Positions 27,602 to 36,091 of a stretch of DNA of 64,000 nucleotides are shown piece after piece. The notes under the pieces are model-generated. The model was not told where the DNA came from and searched no databases. It saw only the letters and a program-made list of their open reading frames with translations. The DNA lies in contig NZ_LDSL01000030.1 of the NCBI RefSeq assembly GCF_001476815.1, positions 1-64,000 of the forward strand, written 5' to 3'. Every line of letters begins with the position of its first letter. Position 1 is the stretch's first letter. Source of the stretch: Pseudacidovorax intermedius. GTDB lineage: Bacteria; Pseudomonadota; Gammaproteobacteria; Burkholderiales; Burkholderiaceae_C. The position numbers were made by a program, and so were the translations under genes.

Positions 27602-28698
27602 CGGGCGGGAAGGTGTTCGATACCGATCTGCAGCCGATCGGCCAGGGGCGATTCGCGCTGCTGCAGGCTCTGCAGGGCGGCGTCCAGCATGGCCGGCGCG
27701 ATCATGAAGCCGTGGCGGTACAGGCCGTTGACCTGCAGCACCCGGTCGCCCAGCCAGCGCAGCGCGGGCAGGTTGTCGGGCAGGGTGGGGCGGCATTGGG
27801 CGGCGATCTCGACGATGCGCGCCTCGGCGAAGCCGCTGTGCACGGTGTAGGCGGCCGACAGCAGCTCCAGCACCGAGCGCACGCTGGGCGGGGACATGTC
27901 GTCCGATTCGATCTCGGTCGCGCCGATCACGAACAGGTGGTCCTGCTTGGGCGCGATGTAGATGGGGTAGCGCGGATGCACCAAGCGCGTGGGCCGCTGC
28001 AGCGTGACCTCCGGCGCATGGATGCGGGCGACCTCGCCGCGCACCCCGCGCACGGCCGGCCATTGCGCGTGGGCGCCCAGGCCGCGGCAGTCGACGACGC
28101 GTTCGCGCGGGCCGGGTGCCAGGTCCTCGGGGCTGCGGGCGCTGTGCCAGTGCAGGCGCACTTGCGGATGCGCCTCCAGCGCCTGCTGCAGCGCGGCCAG
28201 CAACTGGCGGTTGTCGAGCTGGCCCTCACCTGGCAGCAGCAGGCCCTGCATGAATCGGCCGGCGAGGGCGGGCTCGGCCTCGGCCAGGGCCGTCGCGTCC
28301 AGCGACTGCGGTGCCGCCAGCGAGGGCTGCTGCGCCTGGTTGCGGGCCAGCGTGCGCCCCAGGCGGCCGGCATCGGCGGCGTCCTGCCGGTGCCAGACGA
28401 CCAGCGTGCCGGCCTGCTGGAAGAACACCGGCGCCGGCAGCTCGGCCAGCAGCTGCGGCCAGCGGCCGAGCGCATATTCGCCCATGCGCACCACCGACAG
28501 CGGCGCCACCGCCGACTCGGCCAGCGGCGCCAGCATGGCTGCCGCCACGCGTGCCGCGGCGCCCTGGGCGTCGGGCCCCTGCGCCTCGTGCAGTTCCACC
28601 GCGCAGCCGGCGCGCGCGAGGCCGAGCGCCATCAGCCGGCCCATCAGCCCGCCGCCCAGCACCCAGGCCTTGTCGAAGTCCATCGTCGTCGCCGTCAT
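27598..28698 (-). CDS. thiO: Glycine oxidase
   Basis: A 366-residue FAD enzyme (DAO superfamily) that oxidises glycine to dehydroglycine for thiazole synthesis. The dinucleotide fold is VLGGGLMGRLMALGLARAG at residues 13-31. HPRYPIYIAPKQDHLFVIGATE and QCRPTLPDNLPALRWLG are DAO-family motifs near the C-terminus. The gene is divergent from thiD across only 41 bases, so its promoter must overlap thiD regulatory or coding sequence. Confidence 0.93.
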   Translation of the reverse strand: MTATTMDFDKAWVLGGGLMGRLMALGLARAGCAVELHEAQGPDAQGAAARVAAAMLAPLAESAVAPLSVVRMGEYALGRWPQLLAELPAPVFFQQAGTLVVWHRQDAADAGRLGRTLARNQAQQPSLAAPQSLDATALAEAEPALAGRFMQGLLLPGEGQLDNRQLLAALQQALEAHPQVRLHWHSARSPEDLAPGPRERVVDCRGLGAHAQWPAVRGVRGEVARIHAPEVTLQRPTRLVHPRYPIYIAPKQDHLFVIGATEIESDDMSPPSVRSVLELLSAAYTVHSGFAEARIVEIAAQCRPTLPDNLPALRWLGDRVLQVNGLYRHGFMIAPAMLDAALQSLQQRESPLADRLQIGIEHLPAR

Positions 28699-28724
28699 CG
28701 AAGCGCTCCGCGCGCTGCTGCACG

Positions 28725-28730
28725 CATAAT
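28725..28730 (+). promoter_or_regulatory. -10-like hexamer of thiD, possibly leaderless
   Basis: CATAAT lies nine bases before the thiD ATG, and no ribosome-binding site is present. A start site 7 bases downstream would give a leader of three bases or none. No convincing -35 is visible. Confidence 0.35.
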
Positions 28731-28739
28731 TTCCGCCCC

Positions 28740-29576
28740 ATGACCCATCCCACCCAGCGCTATGCGCGCGTGCTCACCATCGCCGGCTCCGACAGCGGCG
28801 GCGGCGCCGGCATCCAGGCCGACCTCAAGACCTTCGCCGCGCTGGGCTGCTACGGCATGAGCGCCATCACCGCCCTCACGGCCCAGAACACCTGCGGCGT
28901 CAGCGGCATCCATGGCGTGCCGCCGGCCTTCCTCAAGGCCCAGCTGCAGGCGGTGATCGAGGACATCGGCGTCGACGCCGTCAAGCTGGGCATGCTGCAC
29001 GCGCCCGAGGTGGTGGAGGTTGTGGCCTGGGCCATCGACCACTACCGGCTGCCCAACGTGGTGCTGGACCCGGTGATGGTCGCCACCAGCGGCGACCGCC
29101 TGATCGCCGCCGAGACGGTCGACCGGCTGGTGGCCGAACTCTTTCCGCGGGCCGCGCTGGTCACGCCCAACCTGGACGAGGCGGCGCTGCTGGTGGGCCA
29201 TGCGATCCCGGACGCGGACGCGCTGGACGGCGCGGCGGCCGAACTGCTGGCCCGGGGCGCGCGCGGCGTGCTGCTCAAGGGCGGGCATCTGCCGGGCGAG
29301 GAGGTGGTGGATCTGCTGGCCCTGGCGGGCGGCGAGCGCCACCGCTTCGCAGCCTCGCGCATCCAGAGCCGCAACCTGCACGGCACGGGCTGCACGCTGT
29401 CCTCGGCCATCGCCTGCGGCCTGGCGCTCGGCCGGCCATTGCCCGAGGCCGTCGCCCAGGCGCGCGGCTACGTGCGCGGCGCCATGCAGGCTGGCGTGAC
29501 GGTCAAGGTGGGCGAAGGCCACGGCCCGCTCAACCATGGCTTCGCGCCGGTTGCGACGGTGAAGCTGCCGCTGTAG
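28740..29576 (+). CDS. thiD: Hydroxymethylpyrimidine/phosphomethylpyrimidine kinase
   Basis: A 278-residue ribokinase-fold enzyme that phosphorylates HMP and HMP-P. The substrate loop TIAGSDSGGGAGIQADLKTF, DPVMVATSGDRL, TPNLDEA and the anion hole/catalytic base region LHGTGCTLSSAIA are all present. It lies in the opposite orientation inside the thi locus. Its 3' end overlaps cytX by 47 bases, and its start is 41 bases from thiO. Confidence 0.96.
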   Translation: MTHPTQRYARVLTIAGSDSGGGAGIQADLKTFAALGCYGMSAITALTAQNTCGVSGIHGVPPAFLKAQLQAVIEDIGVDAVKLGMLHAPEVVEVVAWAIDHYRLPNVVLDPVMVATSGDRLIAAETVDRLVAELFPRAALVTPNLDEAALLVGHAIPDADALDGAAAELLARGARGVLLKGGHLPGEEVVDLLALAGGERHRFAASRIQSRNLHGTGCTLSSAIACGLALGRPLPEAVAQARGYVRGAMQAGVTVKVGEGHGPLNHGFAPVATVKLPL

Positions 29577-30861
29577 GCCGCGTCAGCCGGGCCAGCACGA
29601 AGGTCAGCGCCAGTGCAGGCAGGGCCGAGCCCCACTGCGGCGCCCAGGCCGCGCAGCCGTGATAGACGGCGATGCCGGCGATCCACAGTGCCGCGGCGCT
29701 CAGGTCCACCTGGCGGCCGGCCGGCAGCGGCACGCCGCCACCGCCGAGGCGGCCCAGGATCACGCCATACAGCGGCACGAAGACGGAACTCAGCATGAGC
29801 AGGAAGGGTTCAAGGGCATGCATCGGCAGCACCAAGGCCAGGGCCACGCAGACCAGCGCGATCAGCAGCCCCCAGCGGCGCACGCTCCAGCGCGGACGCA
29901 GGCTGTGCATGGAGACCGAGCCCGAATAGACGTCGCCGTAGGCGTTGTCCAGTTCGTCGATCAGGATCAGGCCCAGCGCCACCAGGCCGCCCTGGGCCAG
30001 CAGCAGCGCCACCACGAGCGTGGTGCCGGGCTCGACCGTGCTGGCCACCATCACGCCCAGGGCGTAGCACCAGAGGTTGGCCACCGCATAGCCGATCCAC
30101 GTGCCGGTGAAGGCCCCGCCCGGCTGGCCGGGCCGGGCGCGCAGCCCGTGGCGCGCATAGTCGGCCACCAGCGGCAGCCAGGAGACGGGCATGGCGATCA
30201 CCAGGTCCATGGCGCCGAACAGGCCCATGCTGCCGTCGCCCTGGCGCTGCCAGAATGCCGCGAAGCCCTGCGCCTGCAGCTTGCCGGCGAACTGCCAGGT
30301 CAGCCAGATCAGCGACAGCACCACCAGCGGCAGGCCGAAGCGGCTGACGAAGCGCCGCACCAGCGCCACCATCGAGCCCGACAGCAGTGCCAGCAGCACC
30401 GCGCCCCACAGCAGCGTGGCGGCCAGGGCGCCGCCCACCGACTCCAGCGACAGGCCGAAGGCCTGCTTCGCGATGACCTGCGTGCCCTCGCGCATGATGA
30501 CCAGCTCGAAGGTGGTCCAGCCGACCAGCTGCACGATGTTGAGCACCACCGGCAGCCGCGCGAACACGCTGCCGTAGGCCGAATGCATCAGGCCCGCGCT
30601 GGCCAATCCGGTCTGGCAGCCCAGCCGCGCCGTCCAGGCCAGCAGGCCGGCGCCGACCAGCGAGCCCACGACGATGGCGACCACCGCATCGCGCGTGCCC
30701 ACCGCCGGCACCAGGAAAGCGCCTACCTGCATCACCAGCAGGCCCACGCCCAGGCTGAACCACAGCGACAGGTGGTCGTGCCAGCGGAAGGCGCGGCGGG
30801 CGTCGGGCAGCGGGGTTAGCGCCTCGTTGGCGGGCGGGGTGGATGCGTCGTTCAAGGCCAT
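29530..30861 (-). CDS. cytX: HMP (thiamin pyrimidine) transporter, NCS1 family
   Basis: A 443-residue permease of the purine-cytosine (NCS1) family with about 12 transmembrane helices. CytX proteins are assigned to hydroxymethylpyrimidine uptake because of their association with TPP riboswitches, and this gene is preceded by one. The start at 30861 has GGAG nine bases upstream within a riboswitch-responsive sequence. The gene gives HMP for salvage by ThiD and ThiE. The 3' end is antisense to the last 47 bases of thiD. Confidence 0.92.
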   Translation of the reverse strand: MALNDASTPPANEALTPLPDARRAFRWHDHLSLWFSLGVGLLVMQVGAFLVPAVGTRDAVVAIVVGSLVGAGLLAWTARLGCQTGLASAGLMHSAYGSVFARLPVVLNIVQLVGWTTFELVIMREGTQVIAKQAFGLSLESVGGALAATLLWGAVLLALLSGSMVALVRRFVSRFGLPLVVLSLIWLTWQFAGKLQAQGFAAFWQRQGDGSMGLFGAMDLVIAMPVSWLPLVADYARHGLRARPGQPGGAFTGTWIGYAVANLWCYALGVMVASTVEPGTTLVVALLLAQGGLVALGLILIDELDNAYGDVYSGSVSMHSLRPRWSVRRWGLLIALVCVALALVLPMHALEPFLLMLSSVFVPLYGVILGRLGGGGVPLPAGRQVDLSAAALWIAGIAVYHGCAAWAPQWGSALPALALTFVLARLTRPTAAASPSQPARSHG

Positions 30862-30954
30862 GCGTCGTTGCTCCGGAGCGGTCGGGCAGGAGAAGCACCG
30901 CCGACTGCGTGGGCCGATCCGGCCCTCCGCGGGCCCGTGCGGGCCACCGGAGCT

Positions 30955-31109
30955 GCTTCCCTGCGCGAGGATTACCTCAGGCCGCCAGCACACGCGGTGC
31001 GTCGCGGCACCGGCCGGCCTTCATGCATCTCAAAGGATGCGTCGGCCCGGCCGAACAGGTTCAAAGGGTGTCTTCTCAGCCCGGCTTCCAGCGAAGCCCG
31101 GCACCCCTA
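30955..31109 (-). promoter_or_regulatory. TPP riboswitch controlling cytX
   Basis: Read on the minus strand the sequence has the THI-element core in order: GGGGTGCC (31100-31107), GCTGAGA (31074-31080), ACCCTTTGAACCTG (ends 31056), a long variable P3 arm, GGTAAT (30971-30976) and CGCAGGGAAG (ends 30956). Directly after the aptamer, GCTCCGG (30947-30953) is complementary to CCGGAGC (30870-30876), which contains the cytX ribosome-binding site. TPP binding could therefore control translation initiation by masking that site. The intervening GC-rich hairpins may also terminate. Confidence 0.93.
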
Positions 31110-31157
31110 GCGAAGGGCGGATTGTAAGAGTGGGAGCGCGGCGCGGCTTGCCGCCGG

Positions 31158-32201
31158 TCAACGCGGCGGCACCGCCCCCAGCAGCTCGCGCAGGCGGGTG
31201 CTGGTGGTGGTGTACTGCAGCGGCGGCACCTTGCCGTCGAACACCCGCTCGGCCACGGCCCAGGCGGCCAGCGTGGCCTCGTGGAAGGCGCTGACGATCA
31301 GCTTGCGCTTGCCGGGGTAGGTGTTGATGTCGCCGACGGCATACAGGCCCGGCTCGCGCGTCTGGAAGCGCTGGGTGTCGACCGGGATCTGCTTGCGCTC
31401 CAGTTCCAGCCCCCAGTCGGCGATGGCGCCGAGGCGGGGCGAGATGCCCTGGCAGACGACGAGTGCATCGAGCGCCAGGCGGCGCGATGCGCCGTCGGGC
31501 GTGTCGACGGTCAGCGCGCTGCCGTCAAAGGCGCTCGGCTGGCCGACGGCGATGCGGATGCCGCCTGCGTCGATGCGCTCGCGCAAGGCAGCGAGCAGCG
31601 CCTCGTCGGCGCGGAAGACGTCGCGGCGGTGCAGCAGTGTGACCTCGGCTACCACGCCCACCAGGCCCAGCGCCGCCTCCACGGCGGCGTCCTCACCGCC
31701 ATGAACGACGACCGACTGGCCGGCGAAGCGGGACAGGTCCGACGGGTGATAGAAAAGGCTGCGGCCTTCGTACGCCTCGGCACCCTCGACGGCGAGCCGC
31801 TTGGGCACGAAGGCGCCGACGCCCGCGGCGATGACGACGGCCTGCGCGCGGAAGACGGTGCCGGCCGAGGTGGTGGCCAGCCAGGGGCTCGCCTCATTGC
31901 CCGGCTGCTCGCGCTGCAGCGTGTCGACCTGCTCGCCCAGGTGCATCGGCACCTGGAAAGGCGCGATCTGCGCGAGCAACGACTCCGCCAAGCCGGCGCC
32001 CGTGGTCACGGGCGTGCCGGGAATGTCGTAGATGGGTTTGTGGCCGTAGAGCTCGACGCACTGGCCGCCCGCATGGGGCAGGGCATCGACGATGCGACAG
32101 GGAATCTCGAGCAGGCCCAGCTGGAAGGCCTGGAACAGGCCGGCCGGGCCGGCGCCGATAATGAGGGCGCCGGTGTCCAGATGCGGGGACGGGCCGTTCA
32201 C
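31158..32201 (-). CDS. Ferredoxin-NADP reductase, thioredoxin-reductase-like type
   Basis: A 347-residue FAD/NAD(P)H flavoprotein. The FAD fold is ALIIGAGPAGLFQAFQLG, the second nucleotide fold VVVHGGEDAAVEAALGLVG, and the C-terminal FAD motif GLYAVGDINTYPGKRKLI. The redox-active CxxC of thioredoxin reductase is absent, which together with length fits the TrxR-like FNR family. It lies 18 bases downstream of fdxA on the same strand and is the natural electron donor for that ferredoxin. Confidence 0.9.
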   Translation of the reverse strand: MNGPSPHLDTGALIIGAGPAGLFQAFQLGLLEIPCRIVDALPHAGGQCVELYGHKPIYDIPGTPVTTGAGLAESLLAQIAPFQVPMHLGEQVDTLQREQPGNEASPWLATTSAGTVFRAQAVVIAAGVGAFVPKRLAVEGAEAYEGRSLFYHPSDLSRFAGQSVVVHGGEDAAVEAALGLVGVVAEVTLLHRRDVFRADEALLAALRERIDAGGIRIAVGQPSAFDGSALTVDTPDGASRRLALDALVVCQGISPRLGAIADWGLELERKQIPVDTQRFQTREPGLYAVGDINTYPGKRKLIVSAFHEATLAAWAVAERVFDGKVPPLQYTTTSTRLRELLGAVPPR

Positions 32202-32219
32202 GCGCTCAAGCGAAGCGGC

Positions 32220-32549
32220 TTACTTGACCAGTTCGGCCAGCTTGTTGGGCTTGTCTTTCCACTCGTCGGCATCGGGCAGCGCGGCCTTGCGCTTGGTGAT
32301 GCTCTTCCAGCCGTCGGCGCGGGCCAGTTCGGCATTGAGCTTGATGAAGGCGAGTTGCTCGGCGGGCAGGTCTTCCTCGGCGTAGATCGCGTTGGCCGGG
32401 CATTCGGGAATGCACACGGCGCAGTCGATGCACTCGTCGGGGTCGATCACCAGCATGTTCGGCCCCTCGCGGAAGCAATCCACCGGGCACACGTCGACGC
32501 AATCGGTGTACTTACAACGGATGCAGTTCTCGGAAACGACGTGGGTCAT
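32220..32549 (-). CDS. fdxA: Ferredoxin, 3Fe-4S/4Fe-4S (7Fe) type
   Basis: A 109-residue low-potential ferredoxin. Cys9, 12, 17 and 21 ([14 protein letters not shown]) and Cys40, 43, 46, 50 ([12 protein letters not shown]) match the Azotobacter FdI-type 7Fe cluster arrangement, with a conserved C-terminal extension ([16 protein letters not shown]). It is upstream of the reductase gene. CysI in the adjacent locus and other reductases could use it; that link is inference. Confidence 0.95.
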   Translation of the reverse strand: MTHVVSENCIRCKYTDCVDVCPVDCFREGPNMLVIDPDECIDCAVCIPECPANAIYAEEDLPAEQLAFIKLNAELARADGWKSITKRKAALPDADEWKDKPNKLAELVK

Positions 32550-32695
32550 GGCTGGATGGCTGGTGAAGGAGTCGGGAAAAACCCGAGATTGTAAGGGGCG
32601 GCCCGTCAGCGTTCAGGCCGGTGCGGCACTGTCAACGGCGGCAGGGCGGGTATCACCGTCCGGCTCATCGGCCGGAACGGCGACACGTCGGTGCA

Positions 32696-34027
32696 TCAGC
32701 GCACCAGCACGGCGGCGCAGGTTCGGTGCGATGCGGTGTCGACCAGCACCAGCGAGCCGAGCGCGCGCGAGTCGGTGAAAGGCTGCACGGCCAGCGGCTG
32801 CTGCAGGGCCAGCACCACCTGGCCGATGGCGTTGGCATCCAGTTGCGTGGCGGCCTCGCTCTCAAGGTTGCCGATGTTGAGCCGGTCCACGATGCGCTGC
32901 ACCTTGGCCTTGACCCAGCGGTGGCCCTGCAGCGCCCAGTAGACGCGGCCGGCGACCAGCGGCTCGTCGTCCAGCCAGGCGACGGTGGCGGTGATTTCGC
33001 GCGTGGGCTCGAAGGCGCCGGGCTCCAGCAGCCAGTCGCCGCGGGAGACGTCGACCTCGCGGTCCAGCACGATGCCGGCGCTGTGGCCGGCGGCCACGCC
33101 CTGTTCGCGCCGCACGTGGTCGAGGACACGGGCCACGGTGGCGGTCTGGCCGCTGGGGAGCACGGTCACGCGCTGGCCGGGCACCACCTGGCCACCGCCG
33201 ACGCGGCCCCAGAAGATGCGGCGGCCCTGGCTGGTGTCGGCCGAGGACGAGAACTTCTCCACCCACTGTACCGGGAAGGTGAAGGGTTGCTGCGTCTCGG
33301 TGGCCGTCACGGGCAGCGCTTCCAGCAGCTCGAGCAGGCTCGGGCCTGCGTAGCCCGCCCAGCCGGCGGCGCCTTCTCGGTGCGGCTCGGTCACGTTCCA
33401 GCCCTTGAGTGCGGAGATGGGCACGATGGCTTCCACGCGCACGCCGGCGGCAGCAGCGAAGTCGTTCAGCGCGTCGGCGATGCGCTCGAAGGCCAGCGCC
33501 GCGTCGTCGATGGCGTCGAGCTTGTTCACGGCGACGACGATGGACTGCACGCGCAGCAGGTGGGCCAGCAGCATGTGGCGGCGGGTCTGCGGCAGCAGCT
33601 CGCGCACCACCACCTCGCCATCGCCCACCTCGGCCGCCCAGGGCAGCTTGGTGGCGTCGACCAGCACCACGGCGGCATCGGCGCTGGAGGCGGCCGTGAC
33701 CATGTTGCGGGTGTACTGCTCGTGGCCGGGCGCGTCGCCGATGATGAACTTGCGCTTCGCCGTCGAGAAGTAGCGGTAGGCGACGTCGATGGTGATGCCC
33801 TGCTCGCGCTCGGCCGACAGGCCGTCGGTCAGCAGCGCCAGGTCGGTTTCGCCGCCGCGCTGCACGCCGGCCAGCTGGTCGGCCAGCACGGCGCGGCTGT
33901 CCACCAGCAGGCGGCCGATGAGGGTGCTCTTGCCGTCATCCACCGAGCCGCAGGTGATGAAGCGCAGGGCGGTGCCGGTGTCGGCGCTGTTGGTGTGAAG
34001 AGCGTCTGTGGAAGTCATGACAGTCAT
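32696..34027 (-). CDS. cysN: Sulfate adenylyltransferase, GTPase subunit
   Basis: A 443-residue EF-Tu-like GTPase that drives APS formation with CysD. G1 is TCGSVDDGKSTLIGRL near the N-terminus, with DTPG-equivalent GDAPGHEQYTRNM, and NKLD. There is no C-terminal APS kinase (CysC) domain, as the protein ends after the beta barrels. Starts at 34027 or 34018 are both possible; neither has a clear ribosome-binding site. It is downstream of cysD with 127 bases between, filled by a palindromic repeat. Confidence 0.94.
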   Translation of the reverse strand: MTVMTSTDALHTNSADTGTALRFITCGSVDDGKSTLIGRLLVDSRAVLADQLAGVQRGGETDLALLTDGLSAEREQGITIDVAYRYFSTAKRKFIIGDAPGHEQYTRNMVTAASSADAAVVLVDATKLPWAAEVGDGEVVVRELLPQTRRHMLLAHLLRVQSIVVAVNKLDAIDDAALAFERIADALNDFAAAAGVRVEAIVPISALKGWNVTEPHREGAAGWAGYAGPSLLELLEALPVTATETQQPFTFPVQWVEKFSSSADTSQGRRIFWGRVGGGQVVPGQRVTVLPSGQTATVARVLDHVRREQGVAAGHSAGIVLDREVDVSRGDWLLEPGAFEPTREITATVAWLDDEPLVAGRVYWALQGHRWVKAKVQRIVDRLNIGNLESEAATQLDANAIGQVVLALQQPLAVQPFTDSRALGSLVLVDTASHRTCAAVLVR

Positions 34028-34061
34028 TAAGAGGTTCAAGCGGGCGGCGCGGTTCAGGTCG

Positions 34062-34154
34062 GGAACACCCGCGGAACTGGCTTTGCCAGGCCGCTGGGTG
34101 TGCCCCCTCGAGGGGGGAGGCGGCTACACGAAGTGAGCAAGCAACGGGGGTGGG
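34062..34154 (+). repeat. Dispersed intergenic repeat, copy 1 (between cysD and cysN)
   Basis: The segment contains CCGCGGAACTGGCTTTGCC, GCCGCTGGGTGTGCCCCC, a CCCCCTCGAGGGGGG palindrome and GAGGCGG. A related copy of the same order lies inverted at 55044-55138. Both fold into GC-rich stems. In this position it interrupts an operon and could affect mRNA stability between cysD and cysN. Confidence 0.75.
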
Positions 34155-35117
34155 TTAAAAGTACCCGTCCTTCTTTCGCTTTTCCATGGAGGCATCGGAC
34201 GTCTTGTCGTCCATCCGCGTCGCACCGCGTTCGCTGACCTCGGCCGACAGCGTCTCGATCACCACGTCGGCCGGGCCGGCGGCCAGGCTGGCCACGGGGC
34301 AGGTGCAGGTGATGTCGCCCACGGTGCGGAAGCGCACGTCGCGCAGCTCGACGGTCTCGCCGTCGCGTGCCGGCGTCAACTCGGTCACGGGCACCAGCAG
34401 GCCGCGGCGCTCGACGATCTCGCGCTTGTGGGTGTAGTAGAGCGAGGGCAGCTCGATCTGCTCGCGCTCGATGTACTGCCACACGTCCAGCTCGGTCCAG
34501 TTGCTGATGGGGAACACGCGGAAGTGCTCGCTCGGCGCCAGGCGCGTGTTGAACAGCGTCCACAGCTCGGGGCGCTGGTCCTTGGGCTGCCATTGGCCGA
34601 AGGCGTCGCGGTGCGAAAAGATGCGCTCCTTGGCGCGGGCCTTCTCCTCGTCGCGGCGCGCGCCGCCGATCAGCGCGTCGAAGCGGAATTCCTCGATGGC
34701 CTCCAGCAGCGTGACCGACTGGTGCACGTTGCGCGACTCGCCCGGATGGGCCAGGCGCACGGTGCCGCGGGCCATCGAGTCCTCGACGCTGCGCACGATC
34801 AGCTCGGCGCCCAGTTCCTTGGCGCGCTTGTCGCGGAAGTCCGTCACCTCGGGAAAGTTGTGCCCGGTGTCGATCATCAGCAGCGGATAGGGCAGGCGCC
34901 CGGCACCGAACGCCTTCTCGGCGCACTTGAGCAGCACCAGCGAATCCTTGCCGCCGGAGAACAGCAGCGCCGGCCGCTCGAAGGCCGCGGCCACCTCGCG
35001 CAGGATGAAGATGGCTTCTTCCTCCAGGGCATCGAGGTGGGCGTTGGACAGGCGGGCGGTGGCAGAGGCAGCCAGGGCGTCGGGCAGCAGCTGGTCGGCG
35101 TCGGTGCGGGCGTTCAT
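34155..35117 (-). CDS. cysD: Sulfate adenylyltransferase, catalytic subunit
   Basis: A 320-residue PP-loop ATP pyrophosphatase (LLFSGGKDSLVLLK near residue 55) that adenylates sulfate to APS with CysN. IDTGHNFPEV, GGARRDEEKARAKER and LFNTRLAPSEHFRVFPISNWTELDVW are hallmark segments. The start at 35117 gives a standard N-terminus with a short Asp/Leu extension. It follows cysH by 43 bases. Confidence 0.95.
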   Translation of the reverse strand: MNARTDADQLLPDALAASATARLSNAHLDALEEEAIFILREVAAAFERPALLFSGGKDSLVLLKCAEKAFGAGRLPYPLLMIDTGHNFPEVTDFRDKRAKELGAELIVRSVEDSMARGTVRLAHPGESRNVHQSVTLLEAIEEFRFDALIGGARRDEEKARAKERIFSHRDAFGQWQPKDQRPELWTLFNTRLAPSEHFRVFPISNWTELDVWQYIEREQIELPSLYYTHKREIVERRGLLVPVTELTPARDGETVELRDVRFRTVGDITCTCPVASLAAGPADVVIETLSAEVSERGATRMDDKTSDASMEKRKKDGYF

Positions 35118-35160
35118 GGGTCTGTAGGGCAAGAGGGATTCGGAAGGCGGACGGTTCGGA

Positions 35161-35814
35161 TCAGTGCGCAATGTGCAGGCCGCACTCGCGGTTGTCCTCG
35201 CCCTTGGTCGGGTCCACGTAGTCGAAGTTGTTGGGCAGGCCATGGGCCTGGCAGTACTCGTGCAGGTCCTTGGAGGACCAGTGCAGCAGCGGCGCCACCT
35301 TGATCAGCCCGTCGGGATTGAGGCTCACCGGCTCCATCTGTGCACGCACGGCGGTGTCGGTGGCGCGCAACGCGGTGAACCAGACCTGGGGCGCCGTCTC
35401 CCGCAGGGCGCGGGCGAAGGGCTCCAGCTTGACCTCTTCGGTGAAGGCGGCGTGGCGCGGATCGTCCAGCGCCGGCGTCGGCCCATCGACCGCCTCTCGG
35501 TGCGCGCGCGAGCGCAGCGGCAGGTAGATCTTCAGGTTCAGCTTGAGCTGGCGGGTCACCTCGTCGGCGAAGCGGTAGGTGGCCTCGGTGTTGTAGCCGT
35601 TGTCCATCCACACGACCGGCACGTCGGGCTGGGCGCGCGTCACCATGTGCAGGATCACGGCCTCGAAGGGGCGGAAGTTGGTGGTGACGATGGCCGGCCG
35701 GTGCAGGCCGATGGCCCAGTCCACCAGGCCCTGCGCATCGCGGCCCAGGCGGGCATTGACCTCGGCGAGGTCGAAGGCGGTGGAGTTCCGGGCTGGGGAA
35801 GGAATGGCGTTCAT
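35161..35814 (-). CDS. cysH: Phosphoadenylyl-/adenylyl-sulfate reductase family (CysH)
   Basis: A 217-residue PAPS reductase-fold protein. WMDNGYNTEATYRFADEV and the C-terminal active-site ECGLH (residues near 211-215) are present. The CC motif near the middle and the CxxC that bind the [4Fe-4S] cluster in bacterial APS reductases are absent: the corresponding stretch reads FTEEVKLEPFARAL. By that criterion it is PAPS-type, but the sequence is short. First gene of the cysH-cysD-cysN unit, preceded by a CysB-type promoter block. Confidence 0.88.
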   Translation of the reverse strand: MNAIPSPARNSTAFDLAEVNARLGRDAQGLVDWAIGLHRPAIVTTNFRPFEAVILHMVTRAQPDVPVVWMDNGYNTEATYRFADEVTRQLKLNLKIYLPLRSRAHREAVDGPTPALDDPRHAAFTEEVKLEPFARALRETAPQVWFTALRATDTAVRAQMEPVSLNPDGLIKVAPLLHWSSKDLHEYCQAHGLPNNFDYVDPTKGEDNRECGLHIAH

Positions 35815-35874
35815 GGGGCTCTCGCGGGTTCGACTGGCATTGCCGCGACGACGGCGGCAGCGCCCTGGGACCGA

Positions 35875-35940
35875 ACTTTAGGGAGAGCCCTTATGAAAGC
35901 AAACGATCTTTTTGTTCGCGCTTTATGCGGATAAGCATAT
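35875..35940 (-). promoter_or_regulatory. cysH promoter/operator block (copy A of a paired design)
   Basis: On the minus strand: an imperfect TTAT...ATAA palindrome (35923-35934), a conserved GCGCGAACA stretch, TTGCTT (-35, 35897-35902), 16 bases, and TAAAGT (-10, 35875-35880), 60 bases from the cysH ATG. The same string in the same order precedes cysI. ATAA-rich palindromes upstream of the -35 are typical of LysR activators such as CysB; CysB itself is not in the window, so the binder is inferred. Confidence 0.7.
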
Positions 35941-36091
35941 TCACCGCTGTTGATGCGGGTCCGCACGCGATTCGGCAGCGACACCAGATAAAGGCTTGAC
36001 GCTGCATGCGGCCGGGGACGTCTGCGCGATTGACAGCAAGGGCCTGTTGCTGGCTCACTTGCCGGTTCCAACCACTCAGCCCCTTTTTGCC

